DNA from: an uncultured Aquimarina sp.
GTDB lineage: Bacteria; Bacteroidota; Bacteroidia; Flavobacteriales; Flavobacteriaceae
DNA: 43,765 bases
NCBI GenBank assembly: GCA_938011245.1
Contig: CALLUJ010000059.1
Coordinates: forward strand, 1 to 43,765
Reading direction: 5' to 3'
The notes under the pieces are model-generated. The model made no database searches. It was not told where the DNA came from and saw only the letters and a program-made list of their open reading frames with translations. Position 1 is the stretch's first letter. Each line of letters starts with the position of its first letter. A program made the position numbers and the translations under genes. Positions 1 through 8,869 of this stretch are shown piece by piece.

Positions 1-50
1 CGCTCTAATTCATACCTTTGAGCTAAGGCTAATTGACTGTAATTTTTCAT
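1..50 (-). mobile_element. IS30-family transposase, 5' end only (runs off the window)
   Basis: Read on the minus strand from the ATG at 50, the frame gives MKNYSQLALAQRYELE and then leaves the window. This is the usual opening of IS30-family transposases (a Tyr/Leu stretch, then Q-R-Y-E/Q-L/I), just before the N-terminal helix-turn-helix. Only about 16 codons are visible, so the family call rests on this short motif. The element end should lie between 50 and the palindrome at 76-111. It is not a copy of the decayed IS30-type gene near 30.9 kb, whose start differs. Confidence 0.5.
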
Positions 51-75
51 GCAAGACAAATGTGGTCTTTTAATC

Positions 76-111
76 TTAAATATTGAGTGGGCTAGCCCAC
101 TCAATATTTAA
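76..111. repeat. 36-bp perfect palindrome centred on CTAG
   Basis: Each arm reads TTAAATATTGAGTGGG or its reverse complement around a central CTAG, with no mismatch over 36 bp. It lies 12 bp past the stop of the minus-strand gene at 124-834 and 25 bp before the start codon of the IS30-type gene. It could be a terminator hairpin for the former, although no clear T-run follows on either strand. It could also be the palindromic target beside which the IS inserted. A second CTAG-centred perfect palindrome sits beside the other IS30-type gene at 30928-30979. Confidence 0.8.
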
Positions 112-123
112 AATCTCTCGCAC

Positions 124-834
124 TTATAACTTGAATTCAAGCAATCTATATTCAATATTTCTAAAAGTATGACCAATTTTTATAAAATCTATATTTTCAA
201 ATTTTAGGACATAAAATATTTCTACTCTTTTACTTAATTTATTTTCCCATTTTTCTCTGTTAATTCTATATCTCCTAAGTTTTAACCCATTCCAAGTTAG
301 TTTATTCTTTTTCCTTAGGTTTGAATCATTTTTAATAGTACCGTAGGCTACTTCTCCAGTATCTTCAAAAAAAGTGTGAAAGAAAATCCAATCTTTTCCA
401 TGTAAATTATTCATTTCTTCAATAAAGTTATTTAATAACTCTTCTTTTGTTATCGTATAATACCTTGGGTTATTCGGCTCTGATTTCAAAAACAACTCAC
501 AAACAATATGAAAATTGTCAGTTACAATACTATCAAAATTTACTTTCTTCAATTCTTTTAGTCTTAAATGAAAAGTTTCCTGAGAGTTATACATTTTCCC
601 ATAAGGGTTTCCTGTATCTGAATAAAATGCTTTAAAGTAGTTCCATTGACTATCATATTTTTTATAAAGTTCGTCAATGAATTTTGTCATTAGGAAAGAC
701 CATTTGATTACAGATTTTTCTTTCTTTCCATTTTTTAAATAAATAGTGCAATTTAAATCAGAGTCAAAATATATATTCATTTCTTTGATAGTGTTATATT
801 TTGTGTTGTCGTGAATTCGAATTACCACTAACAT
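124..834 (-). CDS. Hypothetical protein with a cut-short T5orf172/GIY-YIG-like C-terminus
   Basis: A 236-residue protein with no signal peptide or membrane segment. I do not recognise the first 200 residues, which are rich in charged and aromatic residues. The last 30, with YVLKFENIDFIKIGHTFRN followed by an Arg, look like the first strand and helix of a T5orf172 (MUG113) domain, a GIY-YIG nuclease relative found in phage and accessory genes. That domain normally runs about 60-80 residues further, but here a TAA stops it almost at once. The gene lies between an IS30 end and a run of non-coding DNA. It is probably an accessory gene that lost its 3' end and may be non-functional. The first residues overlap a TTCGAA-centred imperfect palindrome, so Met19 (MNIYFD) could be the real start. 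Confidence 0.5.
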   Translation of the reverse strand: MLVVIRIHDNTKYNTIKEMNIYFDSDLNCTIYLKNGKKEKSVIKWSFLMTKFIDELYKKYDSQWNYFKAFYSDTGNPYGKMYNSQETFHLRLKELKKVNFDSIVTDNFHIVCELFLKSEPNNPRYYTITKEELLNNFIEEMNNLHGKDWIFFHTFFEDTGEVAYGTIKNDSNLRKKNKLTWNGLKLRRYRINREKWENKLSKRVEIFYVLKFENIDFIKIGHTFRNIEYRLLEFKL

Positions 835-972
835 ACAAGTTTCTAGGCAATAGTTGTTGGAGTACAGGAAATATAACGGATGAGATGGTCAACAAATATT
901 TGGAACACCATTGAAAACCAAATGATAATGGTTCAGTTTTTATATTAGAATGATTTTTAGTCGTAACGAAAA

Positions 973-993
973 CTATGGACTTGAAGTCCATAG
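973..993 (-). terminator. Hairpin terminator of the 1030-2866 minus operon
   Basis: A perfect 9-bp stem (CTATGGACT/AGTCCATAG) with a 3-base loop. It lies 36 bp past the stop of the DUF4268 gene, and a short T-run follows on the minus strand. T-rich sequence also follows on the plus side, so it may work in both directions. Confidence 0.6.
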
Positions 994-1029
994 GGGTTTA
1001 TTTTTTCAAATGAAATAGCCTTGCTTTAA

Positions 1030-1458
1030 CTATCCTTTTATAAAATCTTCATATTCGTAAAAGAACAATTCTAATTTATTCATATTATCGTACAAAAAAA
1101 GAGAAGTTTCTTCCCATGTTTTTTTATTATGAATGCACACATTATCTAGTTGAATATAGGCACGAGAAATAAATTTATTATATTCTATTTCATACTTTGG
1201 ATCTAAAACTACATTAGGGATATATTCTGTTTTAAGTATTTTTTCGAGACTCCATATTTTATCGTAATAATACTCTTTAATCAATTGATCTTCAGTATCA
1301 ATGTCTATGGATACTTGAGCTATTTTTGTAGTAAAAGTAAATTTTAGACTAAGTTCTTTAATTTTAGTATGGTATAGTAACCATTTTCTTGGATAAGTTT
1401 TTCCAAACTCAATCCAAAATTCTTGTCGTATGCGTTTGGCTTCTTCTTTACTAAACAT
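1030..1458 (-). CDS. DUF4268 domain-containing protein
   Basis: A 142-residue cytosolic protein that looks like a full-length DUF4268 protein. It opens with MFSKEEAKRIRQEFWIEFGK, followed by YPRKWLLYHTKIK and a run of aromatic and acidic residues. The family occurs widely in Bacteroidota and has no established function; it sometimes forms the C-terminal part of larger putative nuclease-like proteins. The gene starts 2 bp past the stop of the ZIP transporter, so it is the last gene of a three-gene operon and is probably translationally coupled. Nothing in the sequence ties it to metal transport. Confidence 0.75.
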   Translation of the reverse strand: MFSKEEAKRIRQEFWIEFGKTYPRKWLLYHTKIKELSLKFTFTTKIAQVSIDIDTEDQLIKEYYYDKIWSLEKILKTEYIPNVVLDPKYEIEYNKFISRAYIQLDNVCIHNKKTWEETSLFLYDNMNKLELFFYEYEDFIKG

Positions 1459-1460
1459 GT

Positions 1461-2135
1461 TTATATAAAATAAGCAAGTGTAATTGCTAAAATAATAGTA
1501 GCTAATTTTACTAAATTAAATTTATGTCCTTCGCTACTTTCAAAAAGAATAGTTGTTGAAATATGAAGAAAGATACCCACAACAATAGCAGTAATTTCAG
1601 AATAGTACTGTGTTATAGCATCGACACGATTAGCAACAAAACTTCCCATTGGAGTAGCTAAGGCAAATAATATTAGAAAAACAATAATGTATGGTTTGGA
1701 TAAGGGTGAACGTAATAAAAAGGTGCTTAAAATCATAGCAACTGGAATTTTATGTATTATAATTCCAGAAAGTAGACCGTGTGTTTCGTGTATAGGAAAA
1801 CCTTCTAAAAAAGCATGTATAAATAAACTTACCAACAGTAGCGTAGGAAATTGGTTGTTTTTTGTGCTTAAATGTACGTGACCGTGTTCTGCTCCTTTGG
1901 AAAAAAATTCTAAAAAAATTTGTAGTAGAATTCCTCCCATTAAAAAAAGGCCTATTATTTTGGTTCGTTCGTGTTCTTCAAAAATTTCTGGAAGTAAATT
2001 AAAAATAGTAATAGCTAATAAAAAACCACCACTAAAAGAAAGTAATAGTTTTATATTTTTTTGATTACTTGGTTTAATAAAATAAACTAAAGCAAAACCA
2101 AAAAACACCGCTAAAATTGGTAACAAATAGGACAT
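1461..2135 (-). CDS. ZIP-family divalent metal (zinc) transporter
   Basis: A 224-residue inner-membrane protein with about seven to eight hydrophobic segments. ZIP features are visible: a His-rich cytosolic loop (HGHVH, residues 84-88), His107 with Glu111 in HAFLEGFPI (TM4) and His128 in HKIPV (TM5). These line up with the HxxxD/E and HKIPE metal-site motifs, except that the TM5 Glu is replaced by Val, which may change metal choice. The family imports zinc or related divalent ions. Its ATG shares one base with the stop of the upstream methyltransferase (TAATG), so the two are probably coupled. Confidence 0.85.
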   Translation of the reverse strand: MSYLLPILAVFFGFALVYFIKPSNQKNIKLLLSFSGGFLLAITIFNLLPEIFEEHERTKIIGLFLMGGILLQIFLEFFSKGAEHGHVHLSTKNNQFPTLLLVSLFIHAFLEGFPIHETHGLLSGIIIHKIPVAMILSTFLLRSPLSKPYIIVFLILFALATPMGSFVANRVDAITQYYSEITAIVVGIFLHISTTILFESSEGHKFNLVKLATIILAITLAYFI

Positions 2136-2866
2136 TATTGGAAAATTAAGATTAATCTTGGAGAAGATTCAAGCCTAAATGTAGATAGATTGTAATCTCC
2201 AAAAATTTCTAATAAAGTAAAACCTGCAATTTCAAAATACTGTTTAAAATCTTCTAAACTAATAGCTTTTACACGCTCTTGAAAGCTATATGTTTCACCA
2301 TTATCAGAAAAGTCTATTTGTTTTACAATAAAACCGTTTTCAATAAATCGTTTAATATTAAAAGTAATATTTTCAACCTGCTTAACCTCTTCAGAAACTA
2401 AATTATTAATTACTTGAGTGGCATTAAAAAAGTCAATAACTCCCATGCCATTAGCAGTTAAATTCCGTTTTATGGCTTTAATAGTATTAATATTATCAGC
2501 TTCATTATCAAAATACCCAAAACTGGTAAATAAATTAAAAACAAAATTAGCTGTTTCACTATAGGATTTTGTCATGTCATGAACGTCAAATTGTAAGCGT
2601 TCATTTTCGTATTTTTTAGCACTTTCAATGCTATTTTTAGATAAATCCAAGCCCATAACTTGATAACCAAGGCTATTTAAGTATCTACTATGACGACCTT
2701 TACCACAGGCTAAATCAATAATTTTTTCTTCTTTTTGGATACTTAAATGTTGCGTTAAATTATCCATAAAACGTTTCGCTTCGGAATCGTCTCTATCTTT
2801 GTATAGTAAGTGGTAATATGGAGTATCGAACCAAGATGCGTACCACATTGTATTTTCATTTGACAT
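2135..2866 (-). CDS. Class I SAM-dependent methyltransferase
   Basis: A cytosolic 243-residue protein with Rossmann motif I (IIDLACGKGRHS, about residues 49-60), an acidic residue ending strand 2 (GLDLS) and the VIDFF strand typical of Methyltransf_25-like enzymes. The opening WYASWFDTPYYHLLY resembles a widespread flavobacterial group whose substrate is not known. I take the ATG at 2866 as the start; the frame opens with an in-frame TTG at 2875. It is the first gene of the operon with the ZIP and DUF4268 genes, and it diverges from the THUMP methyltransferase gene across about 50 bp that must hold both promoters. Confidence 0.8.
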   Translation of the reverse strand: MSNENTMWYASWFDTPYYHLLYKDRDDSEAKRFMDNLTQHLSIQKEEKIIDLACGKGRHSRYLNSLGYQVMGLDLSKNSIESAKKYENERLQFDVHDMTKSYSETANFVFNLFTSFGYFDNEADNINTIKAIKRNLTANGMGVIDFFNATQVINNLVSEEVKQVENITFNIKRFIENGFIVKQIDFSDNGETYSFQERVKAISLEDFKQYFEIAGFTLLEIFGDYNLSTFRLESSPRLILIFQ

Positions 2867-2891
2867 AGGATGCAAAATTAATGTATTTTTG
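2860..2891 (+). promoter_or_regulatory. Bacteroidota-type promoter for the THUMP methyltransferase
   Basis: A -33 box TTG at 2860-2862 and a -7 box TATTTTTG at 2884-2891, 21 bp apart. This fits the TTG-N(about 19-21)-TAnnTTTG consensus of the Bacteroidota primary sigma factor, 30 bp before the start codon. Confidence 0.55.
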
Positions 2892-2920
2892 CAAAGTTTT
2901 ACTCTACAATTTATATAACA

Positions 2921-4090
2921 TTGAGCGCAAATTTTAAAATGGTTGCCAAAACCTTCTTTGGCTTTGAAGAACTTTTATTAAACGAATTAAAAACCTTAGG
3001 AGCAGAACGTCCAGAAACAGGTACCCGTATGGTTAGTTTTTATGGAGATACTGGTTTTATGTATAAAGCTAATCTCTGCTTACGTACGGCTCTTAAAATA
3101 TTAAAACCTATTGCAGAAAAGAAAGTACGGAATCCAGAGGATTTATATAAGTTTATAAAAAGTATAGACTGGAGAGATTATATAGATGCTAAAGATACTT
3201 TTTCAGTATCAGCAACAGTTATTTCAGAATACTTTAATCATTCTAAATATGTGGCACTTAAAACTAAGGATGCTATAGTGGATCAATTTCGGGATCGTAC
3301 AGGAGAACGCCCTAATGTAGATACGCAACACCCTGATTTAGCTATTCAAATTCATATTTCTAAAGATGTATGTACGGTTTCTTTAGATAGTTCGGGAGAT
3401 TCCTTGCACCATAGGGGATATAGAACAGTAACTAATATAGCTCCTATTAATGAAGTGTTAGCAGCAGGATTGTTATTACATGCGGGTTGGAGAGGGCAAA
3501 CCGATTTTTTAGATCCTATGTGTGGAAGTGGTACTATGCTTATAGAAGCAACAATGATTGCTTGTAATATTCCGGCAAATATTAATCGAAAAGAATTTGC
3601 CTTTGAAAAATGGTTAGATTGGGATATGGATTTGTACGAAAAAATTGAAGAATCTATTCTTAAAAGAGTTAGAGATTGTAGCGTGAAAATTCAAGGTTAC
3701 GATAAAGCTCCTTCTGCTGTAAATAAGGCCATAGATAATGTTGAAAATGCTAATATTTCTGAATTTGTAACGATAAAACAAGCTGATTTTTTTGAATCCC
3801 AAAAAGAGTCTGATTCAGAAAAGTCTTTATACATGGTATTTAACCCTCCGTATGGAGAGCGTTTACCTATAGATATAGAAACATTTTATGGGAAAATAGG
3901 AGATACGTTAAAGAAAAGTTATGCTAATACAGAAGCTTGGTTTATAACTTCGGATTTAGAAGCTCTAAAGTATGTAGGATTAAGACCATCTAGAAAAATT
4001 AAGGTATTTAATGCTAAATTAGAAGCACGCTTAGTTAATTATAAAATGTATGCAGGGAGTAAGCGTACTAAATTTCAGAGAGAAAAGTAA
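2921..4090 (+). CDS. THUMP-domain 23S rRNA guanine-N2-type methyltransferase (RlmL N-terminal/YpsC family)
   Basis: A 389-residue cytosolic enzyme. An N-terminal THUMP RNA-binding domain (about 45-155) is followed by a Rossmann methyltransferase domain with SAM motif DPMCGSGT (198-205) and catalytic motif NPPYGERL (308-315). It corresponds to the N-terminal half of E. coli RlmL, which makes m2G2445 in 23S rRNA, and is often mislabelled as a DNA adenine methylase. The chosen TTG start at 2921 gives MSANFKMVAKT, matching the usual family opening (NFKM-aKT); the ATG at 2939 would drop six residues of it. The gene converges with the barrel gene 10 bp downstream. Confidence 0.85.
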   Translation: MSANFKMVAKTFFGFEELLLNELKTLGAERPETGTRMVSFYGDTGFMYKANLCLRTALKILKPIAEKKVRNPEDLYKFIKSIDWRDYIDAKDTFSVSATVISEYFNHSKYVALKTKDAIVDQFRDRTGERPNVDTQHPDLAIQIHISKDVCTVSLDSSGDSLHHRGYRTVTNIAPINEVLAAGLLLHAGWRGQTDFLDPMCGSGTMLIEATMIACNIPANINRKEFAFEKWLDWDMDLYEKIEESILKRVRDCSVKIQGYDKAPSAVNKAIDNVENANISEFVTIKQADFFESQKESDSEKSLYMVFNPPYGERLPIDIETFYGKIGDTLKKSYANTEAWFITSDLEALKYVGLRPSRKIKVFNAKLEARLVNYKMYAGSKRTKFQREK

Positions 4091-4100
4091 TAAAATAAGA

Positions 4101-4703
4101 TTACTTTTTGGTAAATATATTTTTAGGTAATAAATAACCAACGGATAATTGAAAGTTGAAATTAAAAGTTCGTTCATTACCATCGGCACCCACTCTCAAT
4201 ATACCAGGAACTATACGAGCACCGATGCTCCAATTACGATCTATTTGATACCAACCACCAAATATAAATCCGAAATCAATAGTTCGAATATCTCTAGTTA
4301 TGGTTCCTCTATTACTACCATCTCTAACTTTAGCGTTTAAAAGTACAGAAGGTTGTATTCCTGCAAGTAATTTAAAGTTATTATCTAGTTGATAGGTAGC
4401 TAGTAAAGGAATATCAATGTATAACGATCGAAACCTTCCAGTAGCAGTACCTTTAGTAGATAACAAGTGAAGTTCTGCCCGAAACCCTAAATTATCTTTA
4501 TATGGAATTTCTGCGTATCCTCCTAAATGGGGACCTATTCTAAGGTTATTTCCACTTACATCAGCTCCAATTACATTAGAAAAATTAAGGCCACCTATTA
4601 TACCAAAATCAAGTTGTTCTTGCGAAAAGGAAATATGATTGATAAAAACACAAATTAAATTGGATAGAATTAATTTGATTGGAAATAATGAGGTTTTATT
4701 CAT
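4101..4703 (-). CDS. PorT-family outer-membrane beta-barrel protein
   Basis: A 200-residue protein with an N-terminal signal peptide ending near the FSQ at residues 26-28. It then shows alternating hydrophobic strands with Gly and aromatic girdles (FGIIGGLNFSN, IGPHLGGYAEIPY, FRAELHLLS, YIDIPLLATYQL) and ends in a typical last strand (FQLSVGYLLP). This is the eight-stranded OMP_b-brl/PorT-like fold common in Bacteroidota; members are mostly of unknown role and this one is not PorT itself. The gene lies 67 bp after ftsE on the same strand and could share its transcript. Confidence 0.75.
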   Translation of the reverse strand: MNKTSLFPIKLILSNLICVFINHISFSQEQLDFGIIGGLNFSNVIGADVSGNNLRIGPHLGGYAEIPYKDNLGFRAELHLLSTKGTATGRFRSLYIDIPLLATYQLDNNFKLLAGIQPSVLLNAKVRDGSNRGTITRDIRTIDFGFIFGGWYQIDRNWSIGARIVPGILRVGADGNERTFNFNFQLSVGYLLPKNIFTKK

Positions 4704-4770
4704 TAATGAGTATGTTAGCTTTCTGTTTATTAAACAGGTTCTTTAACAAATTATTTTACGAAACTAAATA

Positions 4771-5454
4771 TTAATTTTTTCGTTGTACCACTTGGAAAAT
4801 TTTACGATCTTCACACTTAAGTGTTTTAGAAGGGTATTTAAGCAATAAAGCATAATCGTGTGTGGCCATAAAAATAGTATTTCCATTAGCATTAATCTCT
4901 TTTAAAAGAGCCATTACTTCTAATGAGGTTTGAGGGTCTAAATTACCTGTAGGTTCATCGGCTAAAATTAATTCAGGATCATTTAATAAAGCTCTAGCAA
5001 TGGCAACACGTTGTTGCTCTCCACCAGAAAGTTGATAAGGGAATTTGTCCCCTTTACTTTGCATACCTACTTTGGTAAGTACTTCTATAATACGATTATT
5101 AATTGCTTCTTTCTCTTTCCAACCAGTAGCTTTTAATACAAATTGAAGATTATTATTTACGTTGCGATCGTTTAATAATTTAAAATCCTGAAAAACCACT
5201 CCAAGCTTTCTACGTAAAAAAGGAATTTCGGACTCTTTAAGTCCATTTAATTTGAAATCTACAATTTGTCCTTCACCTTTTTGTAAAGGTAAGTCTCCAT
5301 AAAGCGTTTTAAGAAAACTACTTTTACCAGATCCTGTTTTCCCAATAAGATAAACAAACTCTCCTTTTAATATTTGTAAAGAAATATCGGAAAGAATAAT
5401 ACTCTCGCGTTGAAAAATAGTAGCATTTTGTAAAGAAAGGACTAAGTCGCTCAT
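4771..5454 (-). CDS. ftsE: Cell-division ABC-transporter-like ATPase FtsE
   Basis: A 227-residue ABC ATPase with Walker A GKTGSGKS (38-45), Q-loop Gln89, signature LSGGEQQ (142-148), Walker B LILADEP (162-168) and a His switch in MATHD. The length and the short, linker-free form match FtsE, which works with the membrane protein FtsX to control peptidoglycan hydrolysis at the division septum. In Bacteroidota ftsE is often apart from ftsX, and no ftsX is present here. LolD and MacB are close relatives, so the name rests on overall similarity and length. Confidence 0.8.
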   Translation of the reverse strand: MSDLVLSLQNATIFQRESIILSDISLQILKGEFVYLIGKTGSGKSSFLKTLYGDLPLQKGEGQIVDFKLNGLKESEIPFLRRKLGVVFQDFKLLNDRNVNNNLQFVLKATGWKEKEAINNRIIEVLTKVGMQSKGDKFPYQLSGGEQQRVAIARALLNDPELILADEPTGNLDPQTSLEVMALLKEINANGNTIFMATHDYALLLKYPSKTLKCEDRKIFQVVQRKN

Positions 5455-5869
5455 TAAAATTATAATTAATTGCTAAATGTAAAACTACGAAACATTAACA
5501 CAAAATAAAATTGAGTATTTCAATATATCAATATACTATTATTTAGTATTTCTGTTTTTAAAATTTTTAGGAGAATTTTCTGACATATAAAGGAAACAAA
5601 GTAATAGGTTCTAAGTATATTTGGTTTGTAAACTATTGGTGGTAATTTTAAGGTATTTTGTTATTTTATAGTTATGAAATATGTAGATATTTATAGTTTA
5701 ATTTGAAATTTTTAGTATTAATATATCGTTATATGTTACAGAATGGTATTTTAATTGAATTTAAATAGTTAATAAGTAGTGTTTTATTATTTAATAGCAT
5801 TAAAAACAATATTAAATAAATATAATAAAATGTTGTAATATTATTAACCACGTATAAATTATATATTAT
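5455..5869. other. 415-bp AT-rich intergenic region
   Basis: Very A/T-rich spacer between the divergent ftsE and TPR genes. A TATATTTG box at 5616-5623 fits the -7 consensus on the plus strand but lies about 250 bp before the TPR start, so it would imply a long leader. I see no convincing small gene, RNA gene or repeat. Confidence 0.4.
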
Positions 5870-8869
5870 ATGAAAGAGATTTGCTGTCAAATTTCCTTTT
5901 GGAGTGTTATTGGCTGGAGTATTTTAGCACAACAATCTGCTGTAGATATAGCTTCGGATGCTGTTTATTACAAAGCAATACAATTGTTTAATAAACAAGA
6001 ATATTCGGCATCTCAAGCGTTTTTGAAACAATTAGAATATTCAGAAAATACGTCTTTACTAGCTAATAAGGACTATTATCTGGCGCAAACAGCAATTCGT
6101 CTTAATCAAGACAATGCAGAAGAATTAATGCTGCATTTTATAGAAAAACACCCTACTCACCCCAAACATAATTCGGCTTATTTTGAAGTAGGAAATTATT
6201 ATTATGCTATAGGAAAATATGCAAATGCAAAAAAGTGGTATCAGGATGTTGTTGTGGAGGATTTAAGTGTTTCAGAAAAAGAAACCTATTATTTTAATTT
6301 AGGATATTCCTTATATACCTCTAAACGATACACAGAAGCAGAAAAGAACTTAAAAAAAGTTAAAGAGAGTGAAAAATATGGGAGTGAAGCTAATTATTAT
6401 TTAGGGTTTATCTCTTATAAGTCCGATGATTATGGACAAGCGGATACGTATTTTAAAGAAATAAAAGCAGATTCAAAACTTAATAAAAAACTATCTTATT
6501 ACAAAGCAGACAAAAACTTTAAACAAGGTAAATTTGAATTAGCTATTGCTTCGGCAAAAGAAGAGTTATTTAAATCCAAACCTTCTAATAAATCAGAGTT
6601 AAATAAAATTATAGGAGAAAGCTATTTTAACTTAAAGCAATATAAAGAAGCCATTCCTTATTTAGAATTGTATAAAGGAAAAGGAGGAAAGTGGAGTAAT
6701 ACGGATCATTATTTATTAGGGTATTCCTATTATAAAAATGGAGATTACACTAAGGCCGTTTCACGGTTTAATAAAATTATTGGAGGTAATGATGCTGTTG
6801 CTCAAAATGCCTATTACCATTTAGCAGATGCTTATTTACGCTTAAACTTAAAACCTCAGGCATTAAATGCTTTTAAGAATGCATATGAAATGTCCTATGT
6901 TATCGAAATCAAAAAGGATGCAGGATACAATTACGGAAAGTTAAGTTATGAATTAGGGAATTCATTTGAGAGTGTCCCTGCTATACTACGTACTTATCTA
7001 GTAAAATACCCGAATAGTGTTTATAGAGAAGAACTTTCTACACTATTAGTAGACTCTTATATAACGTCTAAAAATTACAAAGAGGCTTTAGAAGTATTGG
7101 TAATAGAAAAAAATGAAAAAAATAATAAAGTTCATCAAAAAGTACTATACCTATATGGGATGGAATTACTGTTAAACACTCAAATTCAGGAAGCAATAGA
7201 GCACTTTAGAAAAGCAGAACAATTAAGCGTATTGCCGTTAATTACTCAATATGCTATTTTTTGGCAAGGAGAAGGCTATTACAAATTAGCTAACTACACA
7301 GAAGCCATTTCAAAATATAGTCAATTAAAAGAAAACAACTTAGATCAAACACTAAATTTAAAGCATTATCAATTAGGATATAGTTATTTTAAATTAAAAC
7401 AGTATGAAGAAGCTATTTTTAGTTTAGATTCTTTTTTACAATTGGGTATTTTAAAAAAGAATTACAAATTAGATGCTACATTGCGTTTAGCCGATAGTTA
7501 TTTTGCATCTGCAAAATATTGGCCTGCCATGGAAAATTATAATAAAGCTATAGCCTTAAATCATCCAAAATCGGATTATGCACAGTTCCAAAAAGCAATT
7601 AGTTACGGTTTTGTACAGCGTAACGAGCAAAAAATAAAAGGTTTAGAACAGTTTTTAGTAGATTATAAAAATTCTACATTTAAAGACGATGCATTGTTTG
7701 CTTTGGCAAGCGTATATGTTGCAGAAGGAAATATAAAAAAAGGAATTACAACGTACCAACAATTACAAAATCAGTTACCTAATAGTCCATTGGTTTCTAA
7801 AGCTGTTTTAAAAGAAGGACTTATTTATTATAATAAAGACCAATCAGAAAAGGCTATAGAACGATTTAAATTAGTGGCAGAAAAATACCCGAAAACGGCA
7901 GAAGCCTTGCAAGCCGTTAAAACAGCTAGATTAGTTTATATAGATTTGGGACAAACTCAAGCCTATGCTAATTGGGTAAATACTTTAGACTTTGTACAAA
8001 TTACTAATGAAGATTTAGATAATACTACGTACGAAGCTGCAGAAAAACCTTATTTAGAAAACAATTCCGCAAAAGCTATTGCAAATTTTGAAACGTATTT
8101 AACCCAATTTTCAACAGGATTACATAGTTTGGAATCACATTTTTATTTAGCTCAGTTATACACTAAACAAAACAAATGGGAAAATGCATTATCACATTAT
8201 TTATATGTAACCAAACAGGAGAGTAGTGAATTTTCAGAAACATCTATTTATAGGGTTTCTCAAATATATTTAGAACAAGAAAAATATGCAAAAGCCATCC
8301 CTTTTTTAGAACGTTTAGAAAAAGAAGCAGACTTTGAGCAAAATATCATCTTTGCTAAAACAAATTTAATGAAGGCGTACAATCAAAAAAAGCAATATGC
8401 AAAAACTATTGTATATGCTAATGGTGTATTGGATAATCCTAAAGTAGAAGAAATAATAAAAACGGATGCTCAAATTAATAAAGCGCGAGCAGCGTTAGCA
8501 TTAGGTAAATTGGATATAGCAGAAAAAGCTTATACAAAAGTAAGCAAAACAGCTACAGGTAAAATAGGAGCAGAGTCGGTGTACTATTTAGCAAAATTTA
8601 ATACCGATGCAAAAAAATATGAAGCATCTAATGTATTTGTACAACGTTTAGCCAAAGACTTTTCTGCTTACAGAGATTATGGAGCTAAAAGTTTACTTTT
8701 AATGGCTAAGAATTTTCATGGTTTAGGAGATGCATACCAAGCAACCTATGTATTGAGTTCCGTAACTAAAAATTTTAAGCAATACCCCAAAGTAATAGCA
8801 GAAGCTAAAGTGTTATTAGAAGAAATTAAAGCAGAAGAAGCTAAAGTAAATTCATCAATAAATGAATAA
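5870..8869 (+). CDS. Large secreted TPR-repeat protein
   Basis: A 999-residue protein with a signal-like hydrophobic start ending near AQQ (residues 20-22). The rest is almost wholly TPR repeats: repeated A/G, Y and Y-K-A-I/Y-x-E-A-I patterns at about 34-36-residue spacing (for example YKEAIPYLELYKG, YTKAVSRFNKI, YEEAIFSLDSFLQLG). It most likely works in the periplasm as a scaffold. Its stop overlaps the start of the next gene by 8 bp, and that gene encodes an outer-membrane barrel; I recall this pair recurring in Flavobacteriaceae, which points to one complex. The exact job is unknown; BamD-like or envelope-assembly roles are guesses. Confidence 0.8.
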   Translation: MKEICCQISFWSVIGWSILAQQSAVDIASDAVYYKAIQLFNKQEYSASQAFLKQLEYSENTSLLANKDYYLAQTAIRLNQDNAEELMLHFIEKHPTHPKHNSAYFEVGNYYYAIGKYANAKKWYQDVVVEDLSVSEKETYYFNLGYSLYTSKRYTEAEKNLKKVKESEKYGSEANYYLGFISYKSDDYGQADTYFKEIKADSKLNKKLSYYKADKNFKQGKFELAIASAKEELFKSKPSNKSELNKIIGESYFNLKQYKEAIPYLELYKGKGGKWSNTDHYLLGYSYYKNGDYTKAVSRFNKIIGGNDAVAQNAYYHLADAYLRLNLKPQALNAFKNAYEMSYVIEIKKDAGYNYGKLSYELGNSFESVPAILRTYLVKYPNSVYREELSTLLVDSYITSKNYKEALEVLVIEKNEKNNKVHQKVLYLYGMELLLNTQIQEAIEHFRKAEQLSVLPLITQYAIFWQGEGYYKLANYTEAISKYSQLKENNLDQTLNLKHYQLGYSYFKLKQYEEAIFSLDSFLQLGILKKNYKLDATLRLADSYFASAKYWPAMENYNKAIALNHPKSDYAQFQKAISYGFVQRNEQKIKGLEQFLVDYKNSTFKDDALFALASVYVAEGNIKKGITTYQQLQNQLPNSPLVSKAVLKEGLIYYNKDQSEKAIERFKLVAEKYPKTAEALQAVKTARLVYIDLGQTQAYANWVNTLDFVQITNEDLDNTTYEAAEKPYLENNSAKAIANFETYLTQFSTGLHSLESHFYLAQLYTKQNKWENALSHYLYVTKQESSEFSETSIYRVSQIYLEQEKYAKAIPFLERLEKEADFEQNIIFAKTNLMKAYNQKKQYAKTIVYANGVLDNPKVEEIIKTDAQINKARAALALGKLDIAEKAYTKVSKTATGKIGAESVYYLAKFNTDAKKYEASNVFVQRLAKDFSAYRDYGAKSLLLMAKNFHGLGDAYQATYVLSSVTKNFKQYPKVIAEAKVLLEEIKAEEAKVNSSINE

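Noticed and set aside
794..991. 65-residue minus-strand frame between the T5orf172-like gene and the DUF4268 gene
   Set aside because: It overlaps the start of the larger gene and a terminator hairpin, has no recognisable motif, and looks like chance coding in spacer DNA.
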